Program-made: the position numbers and the translations under genes
The notes under the pieces: generated by a model
Database searches by the model: none
Told to the model about the DNA's origin: nothing
What the model saw: the letters and a program-made list of their open reading frames with translations, nothing else
Part shown: positions 1 to 10,500 of the stretch, piece after piece
Numbering within the stretch: the first letter of the stretch is position 1
Layout of the letters: every line of letters starts with the position of its first letter
Assembly (NCBI GenBank): GCA_006386115.1
Contig: VFIW01000013.1
Span: 620,001-684,000, forward strand
DNA length: 64,000 nucleotides
Direction: 5' to 3'
Source: Globisporangium splendens
Taxonomy: Eukaryota > Oomycota > Peronosporomycetes > Pythiales > Pythiaceae

Positions 1-1
1 A

Positions 2-784
2 GCTAAGGTGCTGGAGAGCAAAGAAGCGCTACATGACGCAGCAGCCACGGTTCAGAAAGCGATTGATATGGATGGCAGCCCAAGCATTGCCATTGAAGGC
101 GAAGCAGATGTCAACATACTACCGCCGCCTGAACAGCAAACAAGCGCTTCAAACGGCACGTCGTTTGGGTCCACTTTCTTTGGAGCGATTCCTCGGATGG
201 ATTTACGCACACTGGGGCTTCTTTCTGCCGGCTTTTTGTTGTTAGGCGTCGTATCAGCTTACTTCTTACGCATTCGGTACCGGCGTTTGGTCGCACGGAA
301 GAAACGACGCGGCAGTGCTGATGTTCGCCGAAAGCGCTGGCAGCGGCCGGTTGAGTTGTCAGACTCGGACGACTTTGCAGAAGAAGTTGTGCTGCTGCCG
401 AGCTCTGAGAATGGCAGCGAGCCCGAGCCAGAAGTACTCGAGTACCTGCCGCGCAGACTCACCGTCGACGTCATGGAAGAAAGCCAAGTTGTCTCTTACA
501 CAGAAGAGACTGATGATGCGGCGGTGACAACAGCGCAATCGCAGACCGTGCGGTTCGTGGAGAGAGTTGAGACCATTCCGACCGAGGTTGGCACAACATC
601 AATGGACTCGGCTACGATCAAGACGCGTGTGGAGACGACGACAGTAGAGAGTACGATGACCGACACGACGCATATGGAGAACACGCCGACGAGGGTCCGA
701 CGATCGCGTCGAGTCACCAGCAGTGCGATCATGCTGCCACGACAAAGCAGAAGAGATGGGTTAGAAGAGTATGAAGGTGCTTGA
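2..784 (+). CDS. C-terminal part of a single-pass membrane protein (5' end outside window)
   Basis: The frame is open from the left edge to the stop at 782-784, so only the C-terminal ~260 residues are present and the true start lies outside the window. One strong hydrophobic helix (LGLLSAGFLLLGVVSAYFL, about residues 70-88) is followed at once by a basic stretch (RIRYRRLVARKKRR), the usual stop-transfer pattern with a cytoplasmic tail. The tail is acidic, then rich in Thr/Ser/Val with many short degenerate repeats (VETTTVEST-like), and looks disordered. I recognise no catalytic domain, and the function is unknown. The family could only be assigned from the missing upstream part. Confidence 0.7.
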   Translation, partial: AKVLESKEALHDAAATVQKAIDMDGSPSIAIEGEADVNILPPPEQQTSASNGTSFGSTFFGAIPRMDLRTLGLLSAGFLLLGVVSAYFLRIRYRRLVARKKRRGSADVRRKRWQRPVELSDSDDFAEEVVLLPSSENGSEPEPEVLEYLPRRLTVDVMEESQVVSYTEETDDAAVTTAQSQTVRFVERVETIPTEVGTTSMDSATIKTRVETTTVESTMTDTTHMENTPTRVRRSRRVTSSAIMLPRQSRRDGLEEYEGA

Positions 785-944
785 AGTAAGTACCTAGCAG
801 TAGTGTGCATATCCCCCGTCTTGAGTCTGCAATGTGAACAATGAACGCGCAATTTCTGTTTACCACGAGGTTACTGGCAGCTTACACTCATTTGTGGAGT
901 GTTGCCTGTTGCAATTCACATCCACACACTTCATCACCTATCTA

Positions 945-1946
945 CTACGGGCGGTCATCGCGATCACCGCCGATCAGGACGTACTCGTCCTTGTCCACCT
1001 GTCGTTTGACGACGAGTTTGTAACCGACGCGGATCTCGCCGCGGTAGCCCTTGGGGAAGTATGCGCGGTTGAACTCACGCAGCTCCTCGTACGTCATGTT
1101 GTACGCGGCGGCGATGGACTCGGGCGTCTCACCGTCCTCGACGATATGGATCTGCTTGGTGAGCTTCACCTCGGCGACGTTCCGTCGGCTGGCCTCCATT
1201 TGCGATGCGTAGAGGTCTGGGACGATCAACCGCTCGCCAATGGTCAGCACCGCGCGCGCGCCAACAGGGTACCGTCCGCGGTTGATCTGCAGCAGCCGCG
1301 CATACGTAATGCAGTACGCCTTGCAGATCGACTCGAACGTGTCGGAGGGTTCGATCAAATGCGTCTTATACTTGGAGTACGTCGCAGACGAAGATGGCGA
1401 TGCATACGTCACGCCGTTGACAATCTCTCCGTCGACAGCATCCGCGCGCAACTCGTCCATATCGCCGCCTGTGTTGACGATACGCACATGCAGCAATTGG
1501 CCCGGAAACAGCGCACCGCGCTCGCCTGCAGGGAAGAACTGACGGTTATCCTGTCGCAGCAGCTCCTCCGTTGTGTTGTACTGCGCCGCGATGTCCTTGA
1601 GCGTCTCGCCAGCGCGCACGACGTGCATCTGGCCCCAGCCGTTGTCGATGCACTCTGGCGGGGGCGGCAGCGACACCTGCTGCGCTTCTTCGACGATCAA
1701 CTGCTGACCCGGATACACTTTGACGCGGTGCTTCTTCTTGTGGGAGTCGCCTGCACCCACGAGCATCGGGTTGAGCGCGCACAGTTGCGCCTCCGTCGTG
1801 CTGGTCTTCGCGGCGATGCTCGCGAGCGTGTCGCCGTCCTGCACCTCGTACCGGAAGGGCGACGGCACCGTGGGTGGAGGCGCCATGGCCGCATCGAGCT
1901 TCCGGCTGCTGCCTCTGCTGCCGCTCCCCGTGACCGTGCCGTACAT
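945..1946 (-). CDS. Protein with four LysM domains
   Basis: A 333-residue protein made almost entirely of four LysM modules, at about residues 33-85, 107-154, 195-242 and 266-313. Each shows the family pattern: a hydrophobic-x-V start, an (D/E)G(D/E)T(L/P) turn, an IA-x(3)-Y helix, an N or L near the middle, and a final PGQ-L or G-KL-V strand. LysM modules generally bind N-acetylglucosamine polymers such as chitin or peptidoglycan. Here no signal peptide or membrane helix is visible from the first ATG (1946), so the protein may be intracellular, or an upstream exon carrying a secretion signal may be missing from my model. The frame stays open upstream to about 2015 but without an ATG. The N-terminal 30 residues are Ser/Gly/Pro-rich and probably flexible. 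Confidence 0.85.
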   Translation of the reverse strand: MYGTVTGSGSRGSSRKLDAAMAPPPTVPSPFRYEVQDGDTLASIAAKTSTTEAQLCALNPMLVGAGDSHKKKHRVKVYPGQQLIVEEAQQVSLPPPPECIDNGWGQMHVVRAGETLKDIAAQYNTTEELLRQDNRQFFPAGERGALFPGQLLHVRIVNTGGDMDELRADAVDGEIVNGVTYASPSSSATYSKYKTHLIEPSDTFESICKAYCITYARLLQINRGRYPVGARAVLTIGERLIVPDLYASQMEASRRNVAEVKLTKQIHIVEDGETPESIAAAYNMTYEELREFNRAYFPKGYRGEIRVGYKLVVKRQVDKDEYVLIGGDRDDRP

Positions 1947-2275
1947 GCTGCGAAGCTCAATGCGACTCGTTTTCAAACAATGCGCAGAAGGCAAGGTCGT
2001 GGTCACAAGAGACAAGATCGCCGAGCTCCTCTCAATTGAATATCTCTCTCAAAGTGAATACTCAAATATCGCCAAATCAAGGCTAACAGTATCATTTCCA
2101 CACCCTCTTTTTCAACGAGCCTCTTGAATCGCATAATTATGGAAAACAAACAAGCACTGCAACACCGTTCGACAAAATCAACAGAAGAGCACAACAAAAT
2201 GCTCGAAGCTCACTTGGTACATACATGTTTTGGTTCGCTCACGTGCCATGGATTGCGCTTAATTATGAAATGCGC

Positions 2276-3461
2276 TTAGGTGGAGCAGCACGGGTCAATG
2301 TTGCCCGTCATGTTCTCGGCCTCCGTGTCTTTGAACACGAAGAAGCCAATGCCGAGACCGAGGATCACGGCCACGAACATCAGGCTCTCGTACGTCATGA
2401 TCACGAGCATGATGAAGTACGCGACCGCGATGTTGGCCATGTACAGCGCCGCGAGCACGCCCTTGCACCAGAACGGGATGCGGCGGATGATCTTGAACTG
2501 CGCGCCGTCGGGACCGAACTGGGACTTGTGCTCGTTGAAGGAGCCCCGCGTCGTGCCCTGGCTGGACGGCGTCGCGAGCTGGACGTAGTCCGCCTGACTG
2601 AACACGATGCTGTAGTCGCGGTAGAACCGCGTCTGCACGTATTCACGGAGCTCACCGAGGCCCTCGAGCCCCGCCGAGAGCGCAACGATCCCCAGGAACG
2701 CGAACGCGTACTTGACAGCCGACGACAGCACCCACGGCTGGAAGAACAGCAGCGCGCACGTCGCATCGTGGCCAAAGGCCAGTTGGAAGCCGTCAAACAT
2801 GACGGAGCCCCGAGGTGAGGACGACGAGCCGCTGTCGCAGAAACCACTGGAGCTTTCGGACGCCACGAAATATTTCAGCTGCGAAAATGACAAAGCAACC
2901 TGGTGAACATGACTGACTAAATAGACTAAGAGATTGAAGCCAAGAGGGACGTACTGGGTTGTTATACACTTCGTTAGCGTGCTCTTCGGAGCACGTGAAG
3001 ATCTTTTGCTGCCCCATAGAGATCCACGGCACGGCGTATTTGAGCTCCGAGAACTTCTTGTTGCACACGGGGCACTCCATCTCCGTGGCGTCCTTGTAGA
3101 TCTTGTCCGTCGACAGCTCCACTTTCACAGGTGGACCAAGGTTTGCTTTCTACACCAATCATCGCGCATATTCGTAAGCATTTCCTCACATCATCATCAA
3201 GCTCATACGTGAGACCCTTACCGGTTGGTTCTGGAGCGCGTCAATGTGGCCCGCCATTTCACACGCGTACACATATTGATTGCCAAAGATCGAGGCGTTG
3301 ATGTCCGCCTTCACGTCCATGTCACAGAGCGGACACGTCGTCTTGCGCAGGTTCTGGCCCGCGTCACACACGCCGAGCAGCAACGCCATGAGGCAGACGC
3401 CGAGCAGCAGCAGCTTGTTGCTTTTCACTCTCAACGGCATGTCGGACTGACTGGGGCTCAC
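2276..3461 (-). CDS. Ctr-type copper transporter with two N-terminal CPxC (YHS/TRASH-like) modules
   Basis: Three exons: 3461-3222, 3149-2955 and 2878-2276. All junctions are phase 0 (donors GTAAGG and GTACGT, acceptors TAG and CAG), giving 345 residues. Residues 17-34 are a hydrophobic signal or anchor. Exons 1 and 2 each encode one cysteine module: CPLC...YVYACEMAGHIDALQNQP (about 43-80) and CPVC...KIFTCSEEHANEVYNNP (about 106-145). These resemble the YHS/TRASH metal-binding fold. Exon 3 holds the Ctr domain: GSVMFDGF before TM1, the M-x3-M pore motif in TM2 (M302/M306), a GLGIG helix-packing motif in TM3 (319-323), and a terminal DPCCST with a CC pair that could pass Cu(I) on. Predicted role: Cu(I) import at the plasma or vacuolar membrane as a trimer. 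It is head-to-head with a second Ctr gene at 4292. Confidence 0.88.
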
Positions 3462-4291
3462 ACAGGCACACGCGCTGATTGATTAGGACACTTGGACGCA
3501 GAACGGATTATCAGACCCCACTGCGTAGAACTGGAACAGATACGGAGGAAGAGCCGTGCGTCAACAGAGGCACGCGTTTTCTCGCTGCAGGTCTGATTGT
3601 GGTGAGCTCATGAGCTGCATTTTCGTAGGACAGCCAGTGCTGCGTAAATTACGTCGCCGGGTCAACAATACGGAAACATTCGCGGAAAAGTACCTAGCAT
3701 GTAGATTACTTGCATCCCATCGAGTTGCAGATTAAGGGACTACTGTGAGGCTCTAGCAGTGTTGACGAAGGAGTTGCTACTTTTAGGTGGCTCGTATGAT
3801 GATTATGGAACACTGGTTCGTTCGCTATTGTTGATAGTGCACAGAGTGTTGAACTGGTGCAGGACGCAGTCGTATTGTTGATCTGGCCCGAAGAGAAAAA
3901 TGAGGTCCCCACATCAGCTGACCACTCGATTACAGCAAAGTCCGCGCGTGCGATGGATGCGCGTAAGATGCGTACGACATGCACACATCCAGTAAAGCAT
4001 CTCTCTCTCTCCAGACGCAACATCAGCTGCAGCGTTTCTCTCCGCCCATATCAACAACCATTTTCTGCACTTGTCCTGCTCAGCAGTTCTGCAAATTGCA
4101 CCCACCAGCGGAAAGCACATCTGTCCTGAAGAGCCCACGATCCAAGAACAGAGGCACTCGAGAAGTAATTTATCCGTAAACTACGCTCGATCCGAACACT
4201 GTTTATTGCGCCGCGATTTTACCCGACATCCAGCCAGCGCAGTTTCTAATTGAGAGCAAGCCTCCACTTTGTATCCTTCCTCTTCCTGCCA
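3462..4291. promoter_or_regulatory. Shared intergenic region between the two divergent Ctr genes
   Basis: An 830-bp stretch between the start codons of two Ctr copper transporter genes that point away from each other. Short open frames occur on both strands but none has a recognisable domain. The region must hold both promoters, so joint control by copper status is plausible, but I could not identify a specific metal-response element by eye. Confidence 0.5.
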
Positions 4292-5788
4292 ATGCGCTCG
4301 CTGCGTCTCACGTTCGCGGCCGCGCTGGGGCTGCTCTGCGTCGGCGGCGCCGCGACCCACGGCATGCACAATATGCACACCATGCACGGCATGCACGCCA
4401 TGCGCGCGATGGCGGACAGCTCGACGACGTCCACGACGGACTACAGATGCCCTGCGTGCCGCATGTCCACTATCTCGAACGGCTACAACAACGCCAACTA
4501 CGTGGAGCTCAAGAACGGCCAGCGCGTGTACACGTGCGGCATGGCCGCGCGCAGCTTCTCGGACTACTCGTTCAAGTCCACGGACACGGCGTACATCGCT
4601 GCCAACATGGTACGAAGCTGTTATTTGAATGATGCTTTTTTCTTTGTTGCATGAATCAGCTTTCTAATGTGTGCCCTTTTCGTTTAAATGGACTTGTAGG
4701 CTGAATATGTGGTGAACAAGACCGACACGGACAACTACGCGCTCTGCACGAATGACTGTCCAGAGTGCGCGAACGGGATCAAGGACCCGATCTCCGGCGA
4801 CACCGTCACCACGGCAAACTTCCAGTACGTCTGCCTGCTCAACGGCCAGAAGCTCTACTTTGCGTCCGAGAAGACCAAGATCCAGTATCTGACCAACGTC
4901 AACCAGGGCGTGCGGTATCTGGTCGACAAGATCATTTGTACCAGCGCGACATGCTCGGACGCCACGCAGATCACCAAGCTCAGCGCTGCGGCTCAGAACA
5001 TGAAGCCTGACCTGAGCGTCTCCACTGCCGCCGCTACAACCACTACGCCAACTCCTACTACGTCCGGCAACTCCACTGGAACGAATAGCGGCACGACGAC
5101 TGCGAACTCGGACGACCTCGACACGTTCTGCTCGGGCGAGGGATCTGTCATGTTTAACGGCTTCCAGTCGACGATCAACGGCTCGTGCGTGCGTCTGTTC
5201 TTCCGCCCATGGGTGCTCAACAGCGGTGTCAAGTACCTTTTCGGCTTCGTCGGGTGCTTTGGTCTCGCGATCTTCAACGAGTTCCTCGTGAAAAGCCGCG
5301 AGCAAGTGCGGAAGCAGCTCCTGGAATCCCGCAAGGGCCGTCCGCTGGACAAGGCGCACAAGTTCCAGTGCAAGCTGCTCTTGGCGCTGATGTACATGGT
5401 CCAGATGACGATCGCGTACTTTGCGATGCTTGTGGTGATGATTTATGAGACGGGCTTGTTCATCGCGCTGATCCTGGGCTTTGGTGCAGGCTTTCTGTTG
5501 TTCAAGAACCTGGACATGGACGCCACGGACGAGCGTGGCGTGTGGAGATACACGGACCCATCGACGGTCCGTATTCGCGTGACGGGGATGACGTGCATGG
5601 CGAACTGCGGTACCTCAGTGGAGAACGCGCTGAAGAATACGGCGGGCGTGACCAACGCGTTTGTGAATTTCGAAGAAGGCTGCGCCTATGTGGCAGGTGC
5701 CGCCCCGTACAGTTCGCTGATCGAGGCGATCGAGGCGATCGGATACAGCGCGGAAATGGACGGCTCCGTGACGTCCTCGAACGTGTAA
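4292..5788 (+). CDS. Ctr-type copper transporter fused to a C-terminal HMA metal-binding domain
   Basis: Two exons, 4292-4609 and 4700-5788 (phase 0, donor GTACGA, acceptor TAG), give 468 residues. Order of parts: a signal peptide (1-21); a His/Met-rich stretch HGMHNMHTMHGMHAM (23-37), typical of extracellular Cu capture; two CPxC modules (about 53-105 and 126-180); a Thr/Ser-rich linker (210-245); and a Ctr domain (about 253-375) with M349-x3-M353 in TM2 and a GFGAG motif in TM3. A ~65-residue HMA (ATX1/ATP7-like) domain closes the protein (395-460). Its metal loop is GMTCMANCG, so the cysteines C405 and C409 are three residues apart rather than the usual two. The tail could take Cu(I) directly from the pore and act as a built-in chaperone; that is inference from domain order. 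Confidence 0.9.
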
Positions 5789-6243
5789 GCCTTGATACAT
5801 TTATATGCCGCTTCTACGTCCCAAGTTTGAAAATGGAACAGCGACAGCATTATTGGAGCATGTTCTGCTTATTTTCTTTCCTGTTCCTTCGTGCCTTGGT
5901 GGACGTGGCAATGCAAAACATACAACATACGAGTATGAGTTTCTCATGCGATTTGCTTGTGTGTGTTTGGCTTGTGTTTGTATGGATGTGTAGAAAGAAA
6001 GATATCTAATCTGAGAGAGAACCACAAGGTTGGAAAAGGTCGGAGTCGGGGAAGATGCGTTCATAAACCTTTCAAATCGTGTTTTTTCAGAGTTGAGCAT
6101 GATTTCTTGCTCCATTTTACCGGTCCAGACATTTTGCATATTCCGTACAGCTGAAAATGGACAATTGACGTCGAACATGCCAACTTTGTTGTTCAGTTCA
6201 ATGGCAAATGCACAAATTAAGTTAATTCTTTCTCTTCTTCTTG
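5789..6243. other. Intergenic region between two convergent genes
   Basis: 455 bp between the convergent Ctr-HMA and ERCC1 genes. It is AT-richer than the coding flanks and must hold both 3' untranslated regions. No conserved coding frame, RNA gene or repeat was seen. Confidence 0.6.
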
Positions 6244-7134
6244 TCACTTTTTCAGGAACGGTTCCTGAAATGTTTCCAGCAGCTGGCGGACTTTTTTAGC
6301 ACCAACACCCGGACAGAGTGACAACTCCTCCATGGACGCGTTCATGAGCCCGCCGACGGTGCCGAAGGTGGAGAGCAGCGTCACGACGTCCGTCTTGTTG
6401 ACCGAGCGGATGGACGTGAGCACGTCGTTGGCTTTGGGCAGGAACTCAGCCTCGACCTTCTCCTTGATCAACGTCGCCGACTTGTTCTCGTACGCCTTGA
6501 GCGTCTCCAGATACCGCGCCGCCTCGAGCCAACTCCACGCCAAGATGAGCGTGAACTGGCTCAGCAGCGCCACGCGGTTGATCTCGCGGAGCGCGATCTC
6601 GTTGTCGTCCACGTCCACGAAGCAGAGCACGACTTTCGTGCGGTACGGCGTCGGGTCCTCCTTCTTGACGCGGTGGATGCGCTCGTCCAAGTAGTTCCCA
6701 TGCAGCAGGTGATACCGAACACTCAGGAACAGCACGCAACACGACGAGTCCATGACGTAGTCCGGCACGAGGCCGTCCTTGAACTCGAGACTCACGTTCT
6801 TGACGGCTTTCAGCAGCGGGTTCCCAGTCTGACAGCGGTTCACATACGCGACAGTCGCACTGTCTTTAGACGCCGATAGCGCAGGCGCAGCACTTGGAGC
6901 CGACAACATGGGCTTCGTGTACGACGACGTGTTGCGGATCGCTGCGAACGCTTCGTTGAACGTCAGCGACGGCGACGCGCTGTGCGTCAGATACCGCGGC
7001 GTCTCAGTCTCCGCGTCGTCATCGGCGCCCTCAAGCGTCAATGCGACATTGCTGCTGCTCGCGACGGTGCGCGAGTCGAACAGACTGCGCGGCGCAGAGT
7101 CTTCTTCTGCTTGGTGGCTCCGCTCGTCCGCCAT
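6244..7134 (-). CDS. ERCC1: ERCC1/Rad10-like DNA excision repair protein
   Basis: A single-exon gene for 296 residues, close to the length of human ERCC1 (297). The N-terminal third is Ser/Ala-rich and variable. The central domain begins near GNPLLKAVKNVSLEF and contains the hallmark segment DYVMDSSCCVLFLSVRYHLL, followed by the Y-L-x-RI and R-VLC-VDVDD strands. This is a nuclease fold that lacks the XPF catalytic residues and serves XPA and DNA binding. The C-terminus (about 235-292) is a tandem helix-hairpin-helix: SVNKTDVVTLLSTFGTVGGL, then LCPGVGAKKVRQLLETF, which in this family dimerises with XPF/Rad1. Role: the non-catalytic subunit of the 5' incision nuclease in nucleotide excision and crosslink repair. 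It lies divergent from the TPS gene with 383 bp between start codons. Confidence 0.93.
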   Translation of the reverse strand: MADERSHQAEEDSAPRSLFDSRTVASSSNVALTLEGADDDAETETPRYLTHSASPSLTFNEAFAAIRNTSSYTKPMLSAPSAAPALSASKDSATVAYVNRCQTGNPLLKAVKNVSLEFKDGLVPDYVMDSSCCVLFLSVRYHLLHGNYLDERIHRVKKEDPTPYRTKVVLCFVDVDDNEIALREINRVALLSQFTLILAWSWLEAARYLETLKAYENKSATLIKEKVEAEFLPKANDVLTSIRSVNKTDVVTLLSTFGTVGGLMNASMEELSLCPGVGAKKVRQLLETFQEPFLKK

Positions 7135-7517
7135 CTTCTTGCGCCTCCAAACAGTCAGACAGAAATTTGAGAACCCATCAAGTTCGCACTTCTCGCCAAA
7201 AAAACGAACCTAGAGAGAAACCTAGAGACAAAACCCCTCAAAAGTGCGCCAGAAAGGCCAACATTTTCTAGCTTTGGAACCCATCAAGTTCGGTTTTTAT
7301 TACCGTTTTAGTCATATACAAATCGAGAAATCAGGGAAAATGCGCACGAAATGGCTTGGTTTTCCAACTGTCGCATCCCCATTCTTGAAGCGCGAAGTGT
7401 GAAGACGCCAGGATTCGAGCGATCCCATTGACAACGCTTCGCTGCTTGTGGATAGTCAGCCACCCACTATTCCCTTCCGCTCTCCCGCCTCCTCATCTTC
7501 AGTTCTCAATCGCCCCG
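7135..7517. promoter_or_regulatory. Bidirectional promoter with a 16-nt direct repeat (ERCC1 / TPS-TPP)
   Basis: This 383-bp region between divergent start codons must drive ERCC1 to the left and the trehalose synthase to the right. The 16-mer GAACCCATCAAGTTCG occurs twice in the same orientation, at 7171-7186 and 7277-7292, 106 bp apart. An exact 16-nt repeat is unlikely by chance in so short a region, so it is a candidate transcription-factor site. Confidence 0.55.
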
Positions 7518-10500
7518 ATGGCAGACACCCAAGCAGCAGCGTCATCCACAACATCTGCACCAGCAGCGATGCCAATGCGGCCGAGCCGCATCGCCACGGA
7601 CGACGACGCGCTCGCGTCCACGGCCAGCAGCGCGACCACAACAACAACAACAGCAACGACGACGACGACGGTCACGTCACCGCGCAACGAGTTCTTTGTG
7701 TCGCAGCGCGCCGCCGACTACGAACTGAGCAAGATCGACACGCTCTCGCTCGAAGAGCAAGAGGTGCTCGCCAACATCCAGGAGCTCCAACTGCAGCTCA
7801 TGCAGGTGCGACCAAATTGAATCGAGTTTTGTGCCTGTTCGTGGTTTAGATGTTAACGTTTTGTGTGGGAATTGCCCGAAACTCGAATAGTTGCGTGCAG
7901 AAGAAGACGAAGACAGTGAGGACGAGACGACGCCGTCGAATGCTGTCCCGGGTGCGTCGTCCAGCCAGCTCATCGTGGTCTCAAACAGCCTGCCCGTGCT
8001 GCTCGAGCGCGTGCCGCAAACGGGCCGCTGGAAGGCGACGAAGACCACAGGCGGCCTCGACAAGCTCATGTGTCTCACGGGCGTGCGCAGCGACCTGAAT
8101 TTCCTCTGGGTCGGATGGGTCGGCCAGCACATCCCAAAGCACGAGCACGAGTCGGTGCGGCGCTTGCTGCTGCAGCACAACTGCCTGCCTGTGTTCCTCT
8201 CGTCAGAAGTCGCAAACCGCCACAATGGCTTCTCGTCCGAAGTGCTCTGGTCGCTGTTCCACTACGTCTCGGAACCCATCGCACTGACCTCGCAGCCTGG
8301 TGTTGCCGCCAACAAGCGATTCAACAAACAAGACTGGCGCGCCTACGAGTCCGCGAATGAAAGCTTCGCCGATGCGATCGCGGAAATCTACAACGAAGGC
8401 GACTCGGTATGGATCCACGACTACCATCTGATGCTGCTGCCGTCGTTGCTGCGCCAGCGTCTTCCATTGTGCCATATTGGCTGGTTCCTACACACGCCAT
8501 TCCCGTCGTCGGATGTGTACACACGTCTGCCCGTGCGTTCGCAATTGCTCACGGGCGTGTTGCAAGCGGATCTCGTTGGGTTCCAAACGTTTGACTACGA
8601 GCGCCATTTTCTATCGACGTGCCAGCGATTATTGGGTGTCGATTGCTCGCACAAAGGTATCCGCAGTCCCAGTGGAGCGCGCGATCATTTCACTTCAATC
8701 GGTGTGTTCCCCATTGGCATCAGCGTCGAGCCGTTTGCGCGCGCCGCATCGAGTGTGCAGACGCTGAACCGAGTCAACGATCTGCATCGCAAGTTTGGCA
8801 CGAAGCGCATCATTCTCGGCATCGATCGCTTGGACAATATCAAGGGCATCCCGCACAAGCTCATGGCGATGGAAGCGCTGCTGAGCCGATTCCCCGAGTG
8901 GCAGGATAACGTCGTGCTGATCCAGATTGGCATCTCGTCTCGCTCGGGAGTCGTCGACACGGCGTCCAGTACCACCAGCAGTAAAGACAACAACGGGACG
9001 GCAGACAACAAATCCGCTGCATCCACTGCTGGTGCTTCCAATGGGAAAGCAGCAACACCAGCCTCGTCTTCCGAATCGAATGGTAGCAAGGAAGGTTATG
9101 ACTCGACCCACCAACTCGAAATGAGCACACAAAGTTACCGCAACCTGCTTTCGCATGTGAACCAATTGGTGGGACGTATCAACGGCACCTACGGCACACT
9201 CGACTATGCGCCGATTCATTTCATTCATCAGCGCGAGACGCCCCACGAAGAGTTGTGCGCATTGTATGACTTGGCGGACGTGTGTCTGGTGACGTCGACT
9301 CGCGACGGCATGAACCTCGTCTCCCATGAGTTTATCGTGTGCCAGCAGCACTTTATGCGCCGCAAGGACGAACGAAAGAAAGCGGCGTGGACCGCAAGTC
9401 GTGCTGGCACCAACTCCACGAGCGAACTGGAGAACCCCGCGGCGTTTTCAAAGGATCCAGCCAGCTTCTCGTCGCCGCAGCTCTCGCCGACCAAGATCTT
9501 GACCGAATGGGAAGGCGAAGAAGGCGGACCAGGTGTGCTGGTGCTGAGTGAATTTGCTGGCTGCTCGCAGTCGTTGAGCGGCGCGCTTGTGATTAACCCG
9601 TGGAACACCGAAGACCTCGCGTCGAGTATGCACCAGGCACTGAGCATGTGTCGCGCTGAGCGCGAAATCCGTCAGCAAAAGCTGTATCGCTACGTTTCAG
9701 CGAACACGGCGACCGCGTGGAGCATGCAATTCCTCGGAGAACTCGGGGATGCCGTCCAGAAGAACCGCCAAAGCTCGAAGCAGTTGCCGAAACTGAATTC
9801 CACCGACATAGTGCAAGCGTACAAGGAATCGAAGAACCGTGTGATCATCTTGGACTACGACCGCACGCTGACGCCGCAACACTCGCTGTTGCCGCTCGCC
9901 GCTGTCGGCCCCAACTTCAAGTCGCTCTTGGACGCACTGAGTGCCGATGAAAGCAATACGGTGTTCATTCTCAGTGCGCGCGAACGTAAGTTCCTGGAGA
10001 CGTGGCTCAATGGCGTTCGTGTCGGAGTCGCAGCCGAAGACGGGTATTTCTATCGCATGAACTTGGGCAACGAGCGCGAACAGTGGAAGACGATGAGTAA
10101 ATTCCATTACGACTCGGCGACGGCGCGTGCTGCAGTGAGCAGCGGAAATACGGTCGACACGAGCTATTTGTCGCAAAATGATGGCTTAAGTCGACGCAGT
10201 CTGAGCATCGGTAGTGTCCCGAGCTACTCGTCCTTTGAGCAGTACCAAAGCAGCCAAGCAAGCGGTGGTGCAGGAGGCGCTGGAAGTACTGGACCGCTGA
10301 GCAGCACTGATTCGTTTGTCGAAGAAGACACATCGTGGAAGGACTTGGTGTTGCCTGTGATGGTGAAGTTCACGGACCGAACGCCAGGGAGCTATATCGA
10401 AGACAAGGAGAGCTCACTGACGTGGTACTACGACGATGCGGATCCGCACTTCGGTGGCTGGCAAGCGAAGGATCTGCAGATCATTCTTGAGCGTCAGCTG

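Noticed and set aside
834..2039. A 401-codon open frame on the plus strand across the LysM gene
   Set aside because: It is the complement of a strongly supported LysM coding frame; its translation is Arg/Val/Leu-rich with no domain, as expected for an antisense shadow in GC-rich DNA.
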